64,000 nt of DNA from Zoroaster sp. YZ-2022 (GCA_029582265.1 CM055828.1:3951402-4015401); one strand, 5' to 3'. Positions 22,383-34,984 are shown, counted from the first letter of the stretch. Numbers and translations are program-made. The notes: a model not told the origin generated them from the letters alone.

Positions 22383-22803
22383 TTAACCCTAACTCCCTAG
22401 CCTTAATTACCAGGTACCTTCCTCAATCCTTCATAATCCTCCGAAATGTGTTTATGCATGAAGCTCACTGCCACAATCCTTCATAATCCTCCACGATCAA
22501 ATGCACAACCCTCCTCAATCCTCCATAATCCTCCAAATCCTCCGGAGGATACAAGATTATGTTTCTGTCAATCCTTCACAATCCTCCATAATCCTCCACA
22601 TTCATCCAAAGTAAATTTCCATTATGCCCTCAATCCTCCAGGATCTCTTTGAACCATGCTTCCTCAATCCTCCACTTTCAAATGCACGACCCTCCTCAAT
22701 CCTCCATAATCCTCTAATTGGTGATTTTCGAACGTGCCTCATTCCTCCAAAATCCTCCTAATCCTCTGGAGGATTATAGAGGATTTAGGAGGGTTAGGGT
22801 TAA
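22383..22803. repeat. TTAA-bounded CCTCC-rich array
   Basis: Between TTAACCCTAACTCCC and GGAGGGTTAGGGTTAA lie many irregular copies of AATCCTCCATAATCCTCC. A GTACAACATTGG-type MITE (from about 22136) seems to overlap its left side. It is either a MITE with internal tandem growth or an array caught between two element ends. Confidence 0.45.
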
Positions 22804-23003
22804 AAAGTTATTTTCCCATTCAAAATAGAAAGTTTCCCTTTAGTATAGGATACATGTATTTGAAATTCCTCTTGAAAAATTAATCAATCTTTCTATAAAA
22901 TATATCAAAGTTGTTACAGATTTGTCATTTGCAAGTGAGACAGTTAAATTGTTTTTTTTTCACAACTTATTTAGAATGAACAAATTCTAAATTTTTGTTC
23001 CAG

Positions 23004-23237
23004 TCTGCATACAACTGAAATCCCAACAACCAGCATTAGCGACCCTCATCAGCTGGTTTACAATGGGTACCAGACGCTGGCCGAGTGCCAGGCAACATTA
23101 GAGAGACAGGCAGCCAACGAGAGTCTGACGCTTCACCCTGGACTGACCAATGAGCTGAGGGCACTGCAGATGGAGGCGGGATTTGAGACGACGAGTGACT
23201 TCTTGCATCATCTGGTGGTCACGGAACGAGTGAAGAG
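23004..23237 (+). CDS. Gene A, exon 2: N-terminal helical motif
   Basis: 234-base exon after TTGTTCCAG and before GTGAGG, entering and leaving in phase 2. It encodes residues 41-118 of the model. Residues 91-111 (ELRALQMEAGFETTSDFLHHL) form a predicted short helical motif. Gene B has the same motif, with the same spacing, at its own residues 35-55 on the other strand. From memory, a similar short block precedes the fingers in ZNF692/ZNF653-type proteins; that comparison needs a search. Codon use and the open frame support a real exon. Confidence 0.75.
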
Positions 23238-23821
23238 GTGAGGTAAACAAACTGAACTTCACGCAAACGCAAAGGCAAAGCAATTTTTTTCGATCATTCG
23301 ATCAATCGACAGAATAGTTGTACTCTAGCCATCATTGTCGCATTTTTTGTGGGATTCAAAATAGTTTACAGAGTTTTACTAAACCTTTGATAAAGATCCT
23401 GCTAGGTTTGGCAGTTCTACTAAAACACATTTGTTTCAATTTAACTATATTGTTATGGAATGCGTTCTAAAAGTCATTCTCTGATTTTTTTTTCCCTACC
23501 AAATTGTACTTTGGAGCGCAGTATGCATTTTGCTCTCTGTTCACATAGATACTGTTTTTGTCCCAAAGGCCAGTACTGTGAGGTACGCTACCAGTTTCTT
23601 CCCTCACACTTCCTCACTCTGGAACTCCCTGCCTGCATCCTGTTTCCCCACTCAGCATTCTCCCTCAGTTCAAAAGGAATTTCAATGAATATCTATCTTC
23701 ACTGTGACTTATAACTGCTTATTTTTCTAATCTAGCCCCCCCACGTTGAGTGGCCTTTTTGCCTTTTGGCAAATTTCATGAATAAATATATTCTTTCATG
23801 TTTTGGTTCTTTGGTGTTTAG
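23238..23821 (+). other. Gene A intron 2
   Basis: 584-base intron with GT-AG borders (GTGAGG and TGTTTAG). Nothing else recognised. Confidence 0.6.
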
Positions 23822-25166
23822 ACTACAGCTACAGCAGAAGATGTTGTCATCCAGGCACAACTATGCAAGGTGTCCGTGCTCATCGGCAGAATCAACAGTG
23901 CCCAACTTGATGGATGTAACCTCCTGTAGCACGTATGCAACCACTACGAGCACGGTCTCCCTCACAAGTTCCAACCATGACCAGGGGGTGTGCATGACTA
24001 ACATGCCCAGCGAGACTGTTCAGCTTTGCAGTTTCAACTTGGGAGGCACTTCGCAACCAACCGAGCAACCAAAAGCGAATCACGGCTGCCAAAAGGAGGG
24101 TGACTTCCAGTCTCGGGTTAAATCGGAGAGTGTATCGGTCGGAGTACAGGTCAATTTGTGCCATTGTGGACCACAGTGCGAAACCAGAAGAGGAAAGCCG
24201 AGAAAACACAAGGAAGTTGTCATGTCAAAGGTCAAGAAGAAGAGAAGTCGTTTACAGCGAGAGGTACAAGATGGGTGTGACTTGAAAGGCGGCTTTGGTA
24301 AAATATCAGAGCAGAATGCTAAGCGGAAAACAAGGTGGAGTGGGAGAGTACCCCATCAGCCTAAGCAACGATTCGCCCGTGACACCAAATCAGCACCCAG
24401 GGAGAAACAGGAGTACCTGTGCGAGATCTGCGGTGCTACCTTCAAATGGAGGCGGAGCCTCATCCCTCACATGTGGGAGCATCGGGAGGAGGTATCCATT
24501 CACCAATGTCCACACTGCAGCATTAGCTTCCCGTACGCCTGTAGATTAAAGCGCCACTTGATCGCGAAGCACCCAGAGCTCGAAGGCGGACCAATCCGCT
24601 GCGCCACATGCGGAGTTGAGGTCCAATCTTTCAACACACTCAGAAGTCACATGCGGATACATACCGGTTACAAACCGTTCAAGTGCAAATTCTGCCCCAA
24701 GGCTTATAAGTGGAACACGGGACTCGAGTATCACGAACGCGTGCATACAGGCGAGCGGCCATTTCCATGCCAACGCTGCACCAAGGCTTTCACAAACAAG
24801 TCAGATCTGACCCGTCATCAGACCGTTCACACGGGTGAGAAACCCCACGTCTGCCAAAAATGCGGTAAAGGATTCACCCAGAGTCACACGCTGAAATCCC
24901 ATTGTAAGAAGCACCACCCCGCTAGCCTGTCCACTGCTGATGATATACAGAAACCATGCCAATCCCAGGTGAACACCATATCCCAGGCTATGCAGTCTCC
25001 AGACGCAGCCACGTTCATGTTGGGCAGTTTTCAACATGCGGCGTCAGCCAATCATAGTTTGGAACAGATGAAGTTTACGAACAGCGGCCCTCTGCAAAGT
25101 CTGCAGAGGCAAGTCCCAACGGAGAGAGAGATTGCCGAGGTGGTGGTAAACATGCTTGCTCAGTGA
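23822..25166 (+). CDS. Gene A, exon 3: six C2H2 zinc fingers
   Basis: Terminal exon encoding model residues 120-566. A VGVQVNLCHC motif lies near residue 225, then a Lys/Arg-rich stretch that could be a nuclear localisation signal. Six C2H2 fingers follow at about residues 317-484, with HTGERPF and HTGEKPH linkers between the later ones, so sequence-specific DNA binding in the nucleus is expected. The protein ends PTEREIAEVVVNMLAQ, identical to gene C (51641-53221, minus). Gene A and gene C also share finger sequences such as GLEYHER and DLTRHQTVHTG versus DMARHQTVHTG. They are clear paralogues. Function beyond DNA binding is unknown. Confidence 0.9.
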
Positions 25167-27116
25167 AAATTGCATGCTGCGGGAGAATGTACAAACAAAT
25201 TTGGTATCGTTTAGTGGGGGGGGGGGGGGGAGTAGAACTCATGTTCAAATTCAAATTAAAAATCTTGGTAAATGAAATTTACAATTTTCATAAAAAGTAT
25301 TTTAAAAACATTTACATGTGATACATATGTCTTGCAAAATTTGTGAATCTTTGTGATTTAATTTCAACAACTCACTCAAAAGTATGGTTTACAATGTTAG
25401 TAACATCACATGGGGAAGAGAAAAAGAAACGTGCTTTCATAGAATAATGGTAAAAATTTAAATTCTTGAAATGTTATCCAAAAATTGTCTATTATACTTT
25501 GATCTATTTATAATGTCAATCATACCTTTATTTAAATTATTCCAAAATAATGCTAACATTCTTGCCAGTTTGATGTCATATGATGTGATGTTTGATTTGG
25601 TACTTAAAATATTTTTACATGGATTTCCTAACTGGATAATGTGCTATTTATGAATCCATAATTACTTCCATATATGGGTGTCAATTAGGGGATGGGGGAA
25701 ATGGGCTTTCCACCCTAAAAAGTGGGGAGGGGGGACACAATACATGTATATCAGTCATTTCTCTCCCACCCCCCATCCCCCACTTCACACACATTTGATT
25801 TTATGGCCCATATCTAGAGCCAAGTAATAGTCAAGTTCTGTCATAGCCTCCACGAAGCGGTCATAACACACCACAGACCATCTAGAATTGAAAATGTGAT
25901 GCCAGGCACTAAATGCACACAGAAGGAACTTCTCTATACCCATACAGGAGCCATGATTGATTTCCATATCTGATTTTCCCTCACTTTCTACGGAAATACG
26001 CTAACCGTTTCCAATTATTCTGGGATTACCAGTACTATGAAGAGAGCTGTGAATCTGACACCCACTGCAGTGTCCTTGAGGTGAGTAGCCCATAAGGACG
26101 TCAACCTCAAAATGTGCACTTTCGTTGAACATGATGAGTTAGTCATAATAAGTAAGTCCCCTGATGAGTAAGTGAACCTATTCAGGCTCTAGTTATAGAC
26201 CCAATATGCCCTTCTGAATATCTGTGTACTTATGCTGTAAAAACTGTAAATAAGGCTACGGGCTTCATCATGCTGATAAAAACATGTTTTAGTAAATATG
26301 TAACAAATTATTTATTCAAAATATAGAATATAAATTATTTATTTAGGAAAAATGTTTGTAAATGTATCCAAATTTATATATATATTTTTTAATTTATTAT
26401 TTTTTTTAAATTAATTAATTTTTTTTTTAAATCAAGATATACAGGTATAAAAACCAACCTGTGAAAGATTTTTCATATATTTATTCCAATGTAGAATTTA
26501 TGATGACAGTAATTCAGTTTGGAATTTTGGTCACTAATTTTATTAAAACGATAACATCTGAGACAGAAATGTATCAATGGATGTTTGATACCATCAACAA
26601 CTTGACAACAAGTAAGTTTCCCCATGATCACTTTTTATCAAGATTACCAATAGTGTACAGTGGCTTTAAAACAATAGCCAATTGTATTCCTGTAGAACAA
26701 TAGCCCATTTCCGAAGTCTCCCTTCTGACTGAACACATCCAGAACAAACCCAAAGAATCCTTTTGTGTTTAGTACCCTAATCCTCTTGTTTGCTCCCTGG
26801 AACTTCAAAACCTGATTGTGTAACCCTGACCAGGCCTGTTCCTTTCCTAAAGTCAAATTCTTATCATAGTTTTTTTCTTGGGGGGTCAGTCAAGCATGGA
26901 AGAACCCATGATAGAAGTGAGTGATTCTAGAAGGGTGGCAGTCACATTGCTACAAGAACTGGAATGTTGCTGATCAGAGGGGAAACCTTAAGTTTGAGGA
27001 GACTTCTGTTGCATTTGAGTGGTGTTTCAGATAAGTACCAAATTATGTTGATTTTCCATTCCTTTTTTTGGTGTTTCTGTTACGGATTTTGAGCACATAA
27101 TTTATTGTGCCGGAAA
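25167..27116. other. Intergenic DNA after gene A
   Basis: Starts with the 3' UTR of gene A and a G-run near 25216-25230. It is mostly AT-rich and unrecognised, including very AT-rich sequence around 26340-26440. One weak exon candidate lies at 26033-26080. Confidence 0.4.
26033..26080 (+). CDS. Possible small exon, unassigned
   Basis: A 48-base stretch between TTACCAG and a perfect donor (CTTGAG then GTGAGT) reads YYEESCESDTHCSVLE. The same frame is open back to about 25960 and reads FLRKYANRFQLFWDYQ, which looks protein-like, but no acceptor is visible there. No partner exon was found, and the family is not recognised. It may be an exon of a plus-strand gene, a pseudogene piece or chance. 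Confidence 0.2.
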
Positions 27117-27323
27117 GAATGTCAAACCATGTGTTTTTAGCAGACGACAAAATGGCCAACATCTCACTGGATGTGCACACATTCATTGCTCAAAATCTCC
27201 TAAAATATCATTTCCAGTCCTCAGCTGACGACACTTTCCTTAAGTGTGTCCTCTATCACCATTCAAAGAAAAATCTGTGATATGTCATATTTGGATAGAA
27301 AAGTGGCGGTTGTATTCTACGTT
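27117..27323. mobile_element. MITE with GAATGTC ends
   Basis: Shares TTTTTAGCAGACGACAAAAT, TGCTCAAAAT and TTTGGATAGAAAAGTG with 17753-18006. Confidence 0.5.
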
Positions 27324-27671
27324 TTTTCCCTTGTGCCTACTTGTACCAACTGTCCCCTAGCATTCCTCACTACTGTTATTTACCCTAGCCCCTTATTCAC
27401 TATATAGCATATTTAAAGTCAGTCTCGGGTAATGTTCCCTTGACATATTTCTGGTTTTGGTGATATTTTTTTAGAAAAATTATTGAAATAATTTCTAAAA
27501 TTTATTTTCTGTCATCTGAAGATGGAAGTTCATGGGTTGATTTCAAATGTTTAACTTGATTCTTGGAGAGTATGGATACATTTACAAACAGTTTATATAA
27601 ATATATACTGGCTTATAATATATACCTTGATACAGAGGAAGAATTGAATAATCGTAGAAACAGTTTTGCCA

Positions 27672-27866
27672 AATATCGTCACGATCAGAGCAGACAATCA
27701 ATGTCCTAGTTTAAGATAAACACAGTGATTGAAGATCACTGGCTCATTTATGCAGCCGCAACGATTAATATGACCTTATCATGTGGGTTTTTTATTTTCA
27801 GTCAATCTAAAAGTAGCGCTCCAATTCCATGCCCTGTTAATCGTGACTATTATTGTCCCCTCAAGG
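27672..27866. mobile_element. Fold-back MITE, shortened copy
   Basis: Contains AATATCGTCACGATCAGAGC, CACTGGCTCATTTATGC and TCCATGCCCTGTTAATCGTG in the order of the 8815 family. Its right end directly touches the GGCCAAAAAA element at 27864. Confidence 0.5.
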
Positions 27867-28510
27867 CCAAAAAAAAGGTCTCCGGTTTCTGGTTATCAGC
27901 TTCAAAATCAGTGCAGTGAAGTGCTTTTTCGGGGGGGGGGGTTGGTAATCTTTTAAAACCCTACCACACATGGAGGCCACTCCGATCCACTAAATTTTCA
28001 ATATGTTCTTCACCAACCTTTAGTACATACAAGCCTGCTGTCCTTTCCAAGTAATCTTACAAAATCAACTGTGTGCCACCCAAGGCCACTGTAAATGTTT
28101 GAACATATTAGTATGGCCTACAATGTATCAATGGGAGACTACTTTACCCTGCAATCTCAGTGGTGTGACAGTGCACAGATTTCTGGGTAACCATAGGAGG
28201 CCACTGGCAACAGCTAATGGCTTGGAGTGCCTGAATGGGTCGTTTCAAAAATTGCACTGATTGTAGGAGGGTTAATACATGTTAACATGTATACACGGTT
28301 ATTGGAACCAGACCAAATTTCTAAGAGGCTAAGAGAGGCCTCACAAATCAGGCAAACGTTCTTACCCCTATGTGAAAAAGTTGTTTAAAAAACAGCACGG
28401 CAGAATTCCAATTGATCCAACAATTTTGGCTGCAATTGGACATCGTTTCATAGCAAAAAAGAAAACTACAAATGCTGACGCGCACAGAAACTGGACTTTT
28501 TTTTTCGGCC
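27864..28510. mobile_element. GGCCAAAAA-type DNA element with a nested P2 MITE
   Basis: Left end GGCCAAAAAAAAGG then CTCCGGTTTCTGG and right end CAGAAACTGG then a T-run and CGGCC are inverted. A P2 MITE (27953-28275) lies inside. The right part keeps a short open frame with HGRIPIDPTILAAIGH that also survives in the copy at 4883-5211. Confidence 0.55.
27953..28275 (-). mobile_element. P2 piggyBac-like MITE, reverse copy
   Basis: Reverse complement of 18072-18394, from ACCCTACCACACATGGAGGC to GATTGTAGGAGGG-TTAA. The left boundary carries two extra A bases after TTAA. Confidence 0.6.
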
Positions 28511-30294
28511 TAATAAATAGCTGCTGTTCTTTTGATGGCTGTGTGTCTGGTTAATATACAGATAATTGTGAAAATAGTATAGACCATAATAACTCATACA
28601 CCAAGACCATTTTTGACACGTTAACAAATTTTGCGCAACACAGAGCAGCATTTAATTCATTGCCATTCTACTACATAAAGCTTTTCTGAAATATTCATTA
28701 AATAAAAAGAATTTATTATAAATATGTGATTAAATATGTAAATTTGTTGGAACATGCTTTGAAATGTTTATAGTCGTTACTTAGGTGCTAGTACTTCATG
28801 CATATATTATATATTTATTAAAATATCAGTTGGCTAAGTAAAAAAAACAGAATGGTTCTTAAATTAAAAATGCTAATTTGATTCTTTGTAAATTAGTCTG
28901 AATGATTTCTCCATATATATATTGACCACATATCAATTAATTGATAAGCAGTTCTTTTTGATGGCATTAGGTTTGTTTAACAATTTAAGATATATTGCCC
29001 GTGGTTGGCTCGAGAGACCCAAAAAATGAATTTCGAAAGATCATAATTAAACGAACAAAAAACAAATTGTGATATTTGAAACGCACTTGATTCACAGCAA
29101 TGCTGGCCAATTAGAAGACTGCACACGTCCTCGCGCAAGCAGTGACCCAGCAGTTTATTTGAGTTTAATTTACTGGTACTAATCCTTGAGATTTTTTTTA
29201 TTCAATGTTTCAAATGAAAACTTGTCACAGCCCAAACACAGGCGATATATCTTAATGGAGTAAAAAAAAATACAAAAATTAAATAATTTAGCCAGACACT
29301 CTATTACTGTACCTACTTATGTAAATTTTACTTGGCGTAATTTTTCTGAAAGAAAGTGAACTGGGAATGAAAAGTTAAGAATGAATGAGTAACATTTAAA
29401 TACATGACAAATGCGGCAATTTTACACTCTTTGGTATCAAGAAATTGATCTGCATCTTATTTCTGTAATCCTTGGGTTTATTTTATTGCCACTCCGCCCC
29501 CCCCCCCAAAAAAAATGAAGGGAGGTTTATTTATATTCCCAGGAATGACAACTATGCAGATAAGTGGGGTGTGGCATAGATTAAAAGGATAACATCGTCC
29601 TGCCACAATTTTATCAATGGAAATGCACAGTTTTACAGACCCTGTGCAGCTGTCACAATTTTTTTGCATTTGGTTATGAAACTAATAAGTGCACGTATCG
29701 GTGTGAAGCAAATCACCCTGTTTGGCTCAACAGTCAACAAGGGACTCACATACACATCAGTTTGATAATCACCAAAGTATTGCATTTGATCTGATGTCAA
29801 CTGCACAAGGTCTATACTTAAAATAAAATAAAAACAGAATTGATACTTAAATTGCATTTTTTAATTCTACATTTTTAGAAGTGATGGTCATATAGAAATA
29901 GCCTTCATACATTATAATTTGTCGGTTATTGCAATACATACTTGAATGATATAAATGATTTTGGCAATTGCTTTCAACTGTTAAATTTGGTATAACTGTG
30001 CTTTCAAGGAATTTCTGAAATTCATATTTATACAGAAAATAAACAAATGACGTGCATATACATAAATAGGTTGCAGAGTTCAAAATAGCTTGCATATACA
30101 GTTCTCAGTTAAGTGAAACTCATTGTGCCTACTATAGTTAGACAGAAGAGCCTTCTAGATGTTAACAAAATGATGATTTATATCCCGTTTTGATAAACAA
30201 AACCAGGCAGTAAACACAACATCCCCCCCAAAAAGATTGCAGACATGAGTATAAGGGTTTCATAGTCAACCCTGACTTCCCCTCATTGTGGAGT
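28511..30294. other. AT-rich intergenic DNA
   Basis: No coding signal. Near 29690-29760 a GGCTCAACAGTCAACAAGGG word may be a heavily decayed P1 fragment. Nothing else was recognised. Confidence 0.4.
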
Positions 30295-30829
30295 GTCGTG
30301 GCCGAGCGGTCTAGCGCACCGAACTCAAGTTCTGGTGTTGCCAGCAGCAGGGTGTGGGTTCGAGCCCCGGTCGTGACACTTGTGTCCTTGAGCAAGGTAC
30401 TTAACCATAATTGCTTCGTCCTTCGGATGGGACGTAAAGCCGTAGGTCCCGTGTGTTGTATAATGCACGTAAAGTGGATTGTCGTGCGGTCTAGCGCACT
30501 GAACTCAAGTTCTGGTGTTGCCAGCAGCAGAGTGTGGGTTCGAGCCCCGGCCGTGACACCTGTGTCCTTGAGCAAGACACTTAACCATAATTGCTTCTCT
30601 CCACCCAGGGGTTAAATGGGTACCTGTGAAGGCAGAGATGGTTTGCTCTATATGCGCTAGAAATGGCAGCAATTGAGCTGTATACTCCCCAGGGAGCTGA
30701 GATGGTTTCAGGAATGATTTATGAGCCTTATGAGCCTTATGAGCAGGGATAATAATATAATGCGCCTTGAGCGCCACTTAGTTGGTGGATACGTGCGCTA
30801 TATAAATCTATACATTATTATTATTATTA
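30295..30829 (+). mobile_element. SINE with doubled tRNA-Leu-like head, second copy
   Basis: Nearly the same structure as 15455-15988: a first head at 30295, a second at about 30481 (its start shortened to GTCGTGCGGTCTAGCGC), the CTTGAGCAAG body and a terminal ATT run. The doubled head is therefore a property of the source element, not a local duplication. Confidence 0.75.
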
Positions 30830-32504
30830 TCCCATCAAACTCCCGATGGCTGGTTTGATCAGTAGGCCAGCGTTTGATTTTAAAGCTGGGTGGCTGTCAT
30901 CCCAGTCAATCATAAAAATCCTCTAAGGTTCCTAGGATTGAGATTGACTGGGTACCATTGGGGATTACCCTTGGTGACAATGCCCCTTCAGCTTTGCTGC
31001 ATGATAAAGTAATTTGATGGATCGAGGGAGGTACCTAGCACAGAAGCTGCATGATCAAGGTCTTTTGTCATTGTAAAAGTATGACCTCAACTGACCCTAA
31101 AAGGGGACGAGTCGGATGATAAATGGGGATTTCACTGTCCTCAAACCTTTCTTTAAGTTTTGTTTCCAATCATTTTAATTAATGTCGACTAGTACTATTA
31201 ATTCTTTTCACTTGCATTTGAATAATTAATAGGATATATATATGCATGTTTTTAACAAGCATCTGCAATTCATTTGAATTGCACAAACCAAACATTTGTA
31301 TTAATTAGTGAACAATGGATGGACAATACGATTGCTAATGATCATAAGTACTCATCAATATGTATGATAAAAGTTACACTGTCATCCAATCACACTGAAA
31401 TTTATATAATTTTTGTTTCCTTCAAAAGACCCAATGGGGGTTTATGTCGGTTTAACCAGTAAACCGCCCAAATCAGAAACGCAAAACAGCACCTAGTAAC
31501 TCTTACATAAAATGGAGCAATATATGTCACCGTTACCAAGCCCCATGTGAGGTTTGACCTCCATAACATGGCTGGCTTGGTACCGCTAACCAGTGATAAA
31601 AAGGCCCCTAGAATCATTTTAAAAAATTAATTTTTCATATAATAGACCTATATGTTCTTTGGAACAAAGTCTGGAAAGTACAGTATTTTTTGTTATAAAG
31701 GGGGCATTTACAAAATGGTTGGAGTATTAAACACAAGATTACATCTTCATCATTTGAATTAAAAAAGTGCAGTAAAAAGTTTTATAAACTTTGACTTGCA
31801 TTTCTTTGGCAGAACAGTGGCAGAAAGAGAACTCTTTATAAAATTAAAATCGTAAGGCTGGGTGTTCATGATTCGATTGTCTGATCTTGCATTAACATTG
31901 GAAGAATTAATTTGTCTGTCCTCATAAAAAAAAAATTACACGATCTGTTTACCAAATCTGCTGGTTTTTATCCCCAGTTGGCCACCAGCACTCATTGCTT
32001 AGAATGCTCTAATACTTAAATCGTACTTTAAACCACATCATACAGTTGCATGGAGAGAAAATCTCTTGCAGTGTTTTCTATAGATCTATAATGTCACTCA
32101 GCACACCAATACAGAACCAGTTGAATAATCTCTCTAGATATACATGTATTATAGGGAAGGTACAACATCAATAAGATCAGTAAAACTGCTTCCATGGGTA
32201 TGCTTACTTTCTGTGCATCGAGATAAACACTAAACAACCACCCTGTGAAAGTTTCAACTCAATGCCGAGTCCACATCATGAGAACAGAATTAAAAACCAT
32301 TCACAATTTTTTACAAAAACACTTAGAACAATAATGTGAAATTTTGTTTGAAATGTTCATTATTTTTTTTATCTCTCAAATGAAAGCAATTTCAGACACA
32401 ATCCTTTTTCTGGATGATTGGTATATGGACTTTTGATTAACTTCACATCAAGTTACCTTTTGGGGAAAACAATACAGTAACTATCAATATTGTACTTTCC
32501 CCTT
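30830..32504. other. Unannotated intergenic DNA
   Basis: No coding signal. A GTACAACAT-type MITE end (GGGAAGGTACAACATCAATA) starts near 32154; its partner end was not found. Confidence 0.4.
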
Positions 32505-32713
32505 TTAACCCTAACCACCCCAAACCATTCAAACTCCAACAGCAGGGTTTGTTGGATTTTGATGGACTCAGTACTGTATAGCCCTGACAGGGGTACTTTA
32601 CATGGGGCCAGGTGTCCCAATTCCAGCTAAATCTAACAGTTGGGTGGTACTGTTTGTGCATGGTGTTGGATTCAGAAGGTTGCTAGCCAAAATAGCTAGG
32701 GGGTTAGGGTTAA
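32505..32713. mobile_element. P3 piggyBac-like MITE
   Basis: TTAACCCTAACCACCCCAAA at the left and GGGGGTTAGGG-TTAA at the right. It is the reverse complement of 49392-49600 (shared AAACCATTCAAA, GATTTTGATGGACTCAGTAC, GGTGTTGGATTC). 209 bases including both TTAA, with no coding capacity. Confidence 0.65.
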
Positions 32714-33504
32714 TCTGGTTTTCTAACTCTTACTATGAAGGTGGTTCATATAAGAACATGAAGCAATGCCATCAAACTATTGTAAAAAAACAATCGTCGC
32801 AAAACAAAATATTTCCATGGCATTAGGGGCATCATACACCATCCGGTCTAATGCATTCACACTTTACAAGAATCAAGAGATATGTACAGAAACCATCCTG
32901 TGCAAGTTTCTGCTTATTTCGTACTTGATCAGTTGAGTGAAAATAAGGAAAATGTATCCATTCTTACGGGGAAATGGATCATCTGCTAATGATCCAATTT
33001 CAGATTAGAATTTTTACTCATTTTTTTCTCAAAAAAGAAATTACATGTCATATGGAATAACTTCTTAGGATGTTTGGAACCATCACCATCTTAAAAATCA
33101 AGGAATCTTAGTAAATAATTTGTTTTCCCCCCGGGTTATTACTCATGGTATAAATCCCCCCTCTAATGCCCTCATCGTGGATTTGCATGGACCAACTGTT
33201 TGATGTCATCGATTCACCTTCAAACTCTCTTGAACCGACCTTTTTTATCACAAGATCATCACTTTAACTTTTAAAAAAAAGGCAACATAAGGCTTTTAGA
33301 CTTTAAATTTAGACATCTGGCAAGCACTGATGTACAGCATAACAAATGCAAACTAACCTCGGAAAAATCTGATTGAAAAACATGAAATCTGTAAAATTAC
33401 ACAAGTATTGAAACTTAACCAAAATACACCAAATAAGAAGTGAAAATCTGTTAATTAATAACATACATGTAAATAGAAATTAATAAAATAGTTTTTTTTT
33501 CTAA
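32714..33504. other. Unannotated intergenic DNA
   Basis: AT-rich, with no gene or clear element ends. Confidence 0.4.
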
Positions 33505-34028
33505 GGGGAGATACAACATTGGTGTTTGTTTCAATCATCTAATTAACCCTTCTGTGACTGCAAGGGTCAACATTGCCAAGGTATATCTCGTGCACTTAAA
33601 AGTCAAACACTGTCCAAACCTTACGTGTAGTAAGTACATTTAAATGAGTCGACCGTGTTTTGACTGGTAAAAGCATTATCTTGTATTGTTCAGGGTGGTC
33701 AAAATGACAGTCAAAACCATTCAAAAATGCCCCTGTGTGCACATTTGGGTCAACAGTCAAAATGGTCAGTTGACTGATTTTGACCACTCTAGCTATTTGC
33801 CACCAACCTTTTGAAAGTTCCCTCATAATTGGTTCTCATGTGAAAGTGTTGCATATTTTTCATGTTTTTTATATTTTACAAAAGTTGCCGGATTGCAAAT
33901 TTTTCTAACTTTCCCCAGGATGAAAGCACTTCAGATGAAATTAATTTCTCAGAATGATTGATACACGTGTACCAATTTTACTCTATTATTATAATTTGAT
34001 TATCTGGTAATAACCAATGTTGTACCTG
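33505..34028. mobile_element. GTACAACATTGG MITE interrupted by a P1 MITE
   Basis: The outer ends are GGGGAGATACAACATTGGTG and AATAACCAATGTTGTACCTG. Inside, a P1 copy starts at TTAA 33543 and runs to about 33805 without its right terminus. The P1 element therefore inserted after the outer one. Confidence 0.55.
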
Positions 34029-34707
34029 TATAATTCTGATTTTTGGTTAAGAATAAGTTCATTATTAAAATCTAAAAATTATTAAGCATTGTCCGAATAT
34101 CCAGTTTTACTGAATATCCAGTTTCATTTGGTAATTCATTTGATTGAATATTCATTTTTTTTTCAATATTAATTTTCTATTGAATATTAATTTTGAATGA
34201 ATATTCATTGTTATTCAGTTACACTGATCATTAATTGAATATTCAGTCTTTTAAGGATTCCTCACACGATACTGTAATCTGGACATGACAGAAAATCTGT
34301 GTGAAAAAAAGGTGGTAATTATTTATCAAAATCAAACTAAGTTTGACCTTTAGTAAATAGACAATAAAAACAAACAAACACAGTTTGACTGCCTGGCTCA
34401 ACAACAATAATAATTAATGTTAACAGAATATTAATAAACAAAAAATGTTTTTGTAATACAGTAGTTTATAGTAAAATTACACTTGCTACATGTATTGTAT
34501 GTAGATCTCTACTTAATATCATTTTACAACTCTCTATCAGAATTTCGTGTCACTGTGTGACAAATCTGCAAGTATTCACAACTTTCAACTTGTTGGCCCA
34601 CTAGAACATAATGCAAACCAATATGAGCAAAAACTGTTTAAAAAAAAAAAACATGATATTTTGCTCCTTTTTTAGTATTGGGGAATTGCACTCAACAGCC
34701 CACTAAC
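34029..34707. other. AT-rich stretch with TGAATATTCA words
   Basis: About 34090-34250 carries many irregular GAATATTCA/TGAATATC words. No coding signal. Confidence 0.4.
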
Positions 34708-34984
34708 CCTAACTCCCTTCAGTAACTGGCTAGAATCCATCGGTCGTCCAAGAAAGATCTCTTGTTCTCTGCTCACTTCAACAAGATCCAAGAGAAGGTT
34801 ACATTTGCTGCCTTCTGTTGCATTCAGCATGGTTAGGACTAGGTGAAAATTGTCTGTGGACTCCATGTTGTTTGTTTTAGTGCCATTGTACTGTAGTACA
34901 TTGTACTGTAGTTCATCCCACAACACCTTTGAACCATGTTTTGTTTTCCGCTTCCCAAAATAATCAAAAAAGTTGGGAGGAAAC
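34708..34984 (-). CDS. Candidate exon of an unrecognised gene
   Basis: 277-base minus-strand frame after a pyrimidine-rich acceptor (GTACTTTCTAG) and before a donor-like GTTAGT. It enters with one codon-completing base and leaves in phase 0. It reads FPPNFFDYFGKRKTKHGSKV, then DELQYNV, then LVLTMLNATEGSKCNLLLDL and LGRPMDSSQLLKGVR. The composition is protein-like and richer in GC than its surroundings, with no transposon sequence in it. I do not recognise the family. It could belong to the same gene as the candidate first exon at 37163-37223, although their phases (1 out, 2 in) need at least one exon between. Confidence 0.4.

Larger units (their letters stand above)
18568..23003 (+). other. 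Gene A intron 1, packed with repeats
   Basis: 4.4-kb intron. It contains, in order, a MITE with 75-bp tandem repeats, P1 copies in both orientations, the end of a P3 element, a truncated SINE, a GTACAACATTGG MITE end and a CCTCC-rich element. About 19.8-20.7 kb shows no clear structure. Confidence 0.55.

Noticed and set aside
15561..30777. Open frames with a shared GARTHTLLLATPELEF peptide at 15561-15746 and 30162-30777
   Set aside because: These are translations of the SINE heads on the minus strand.
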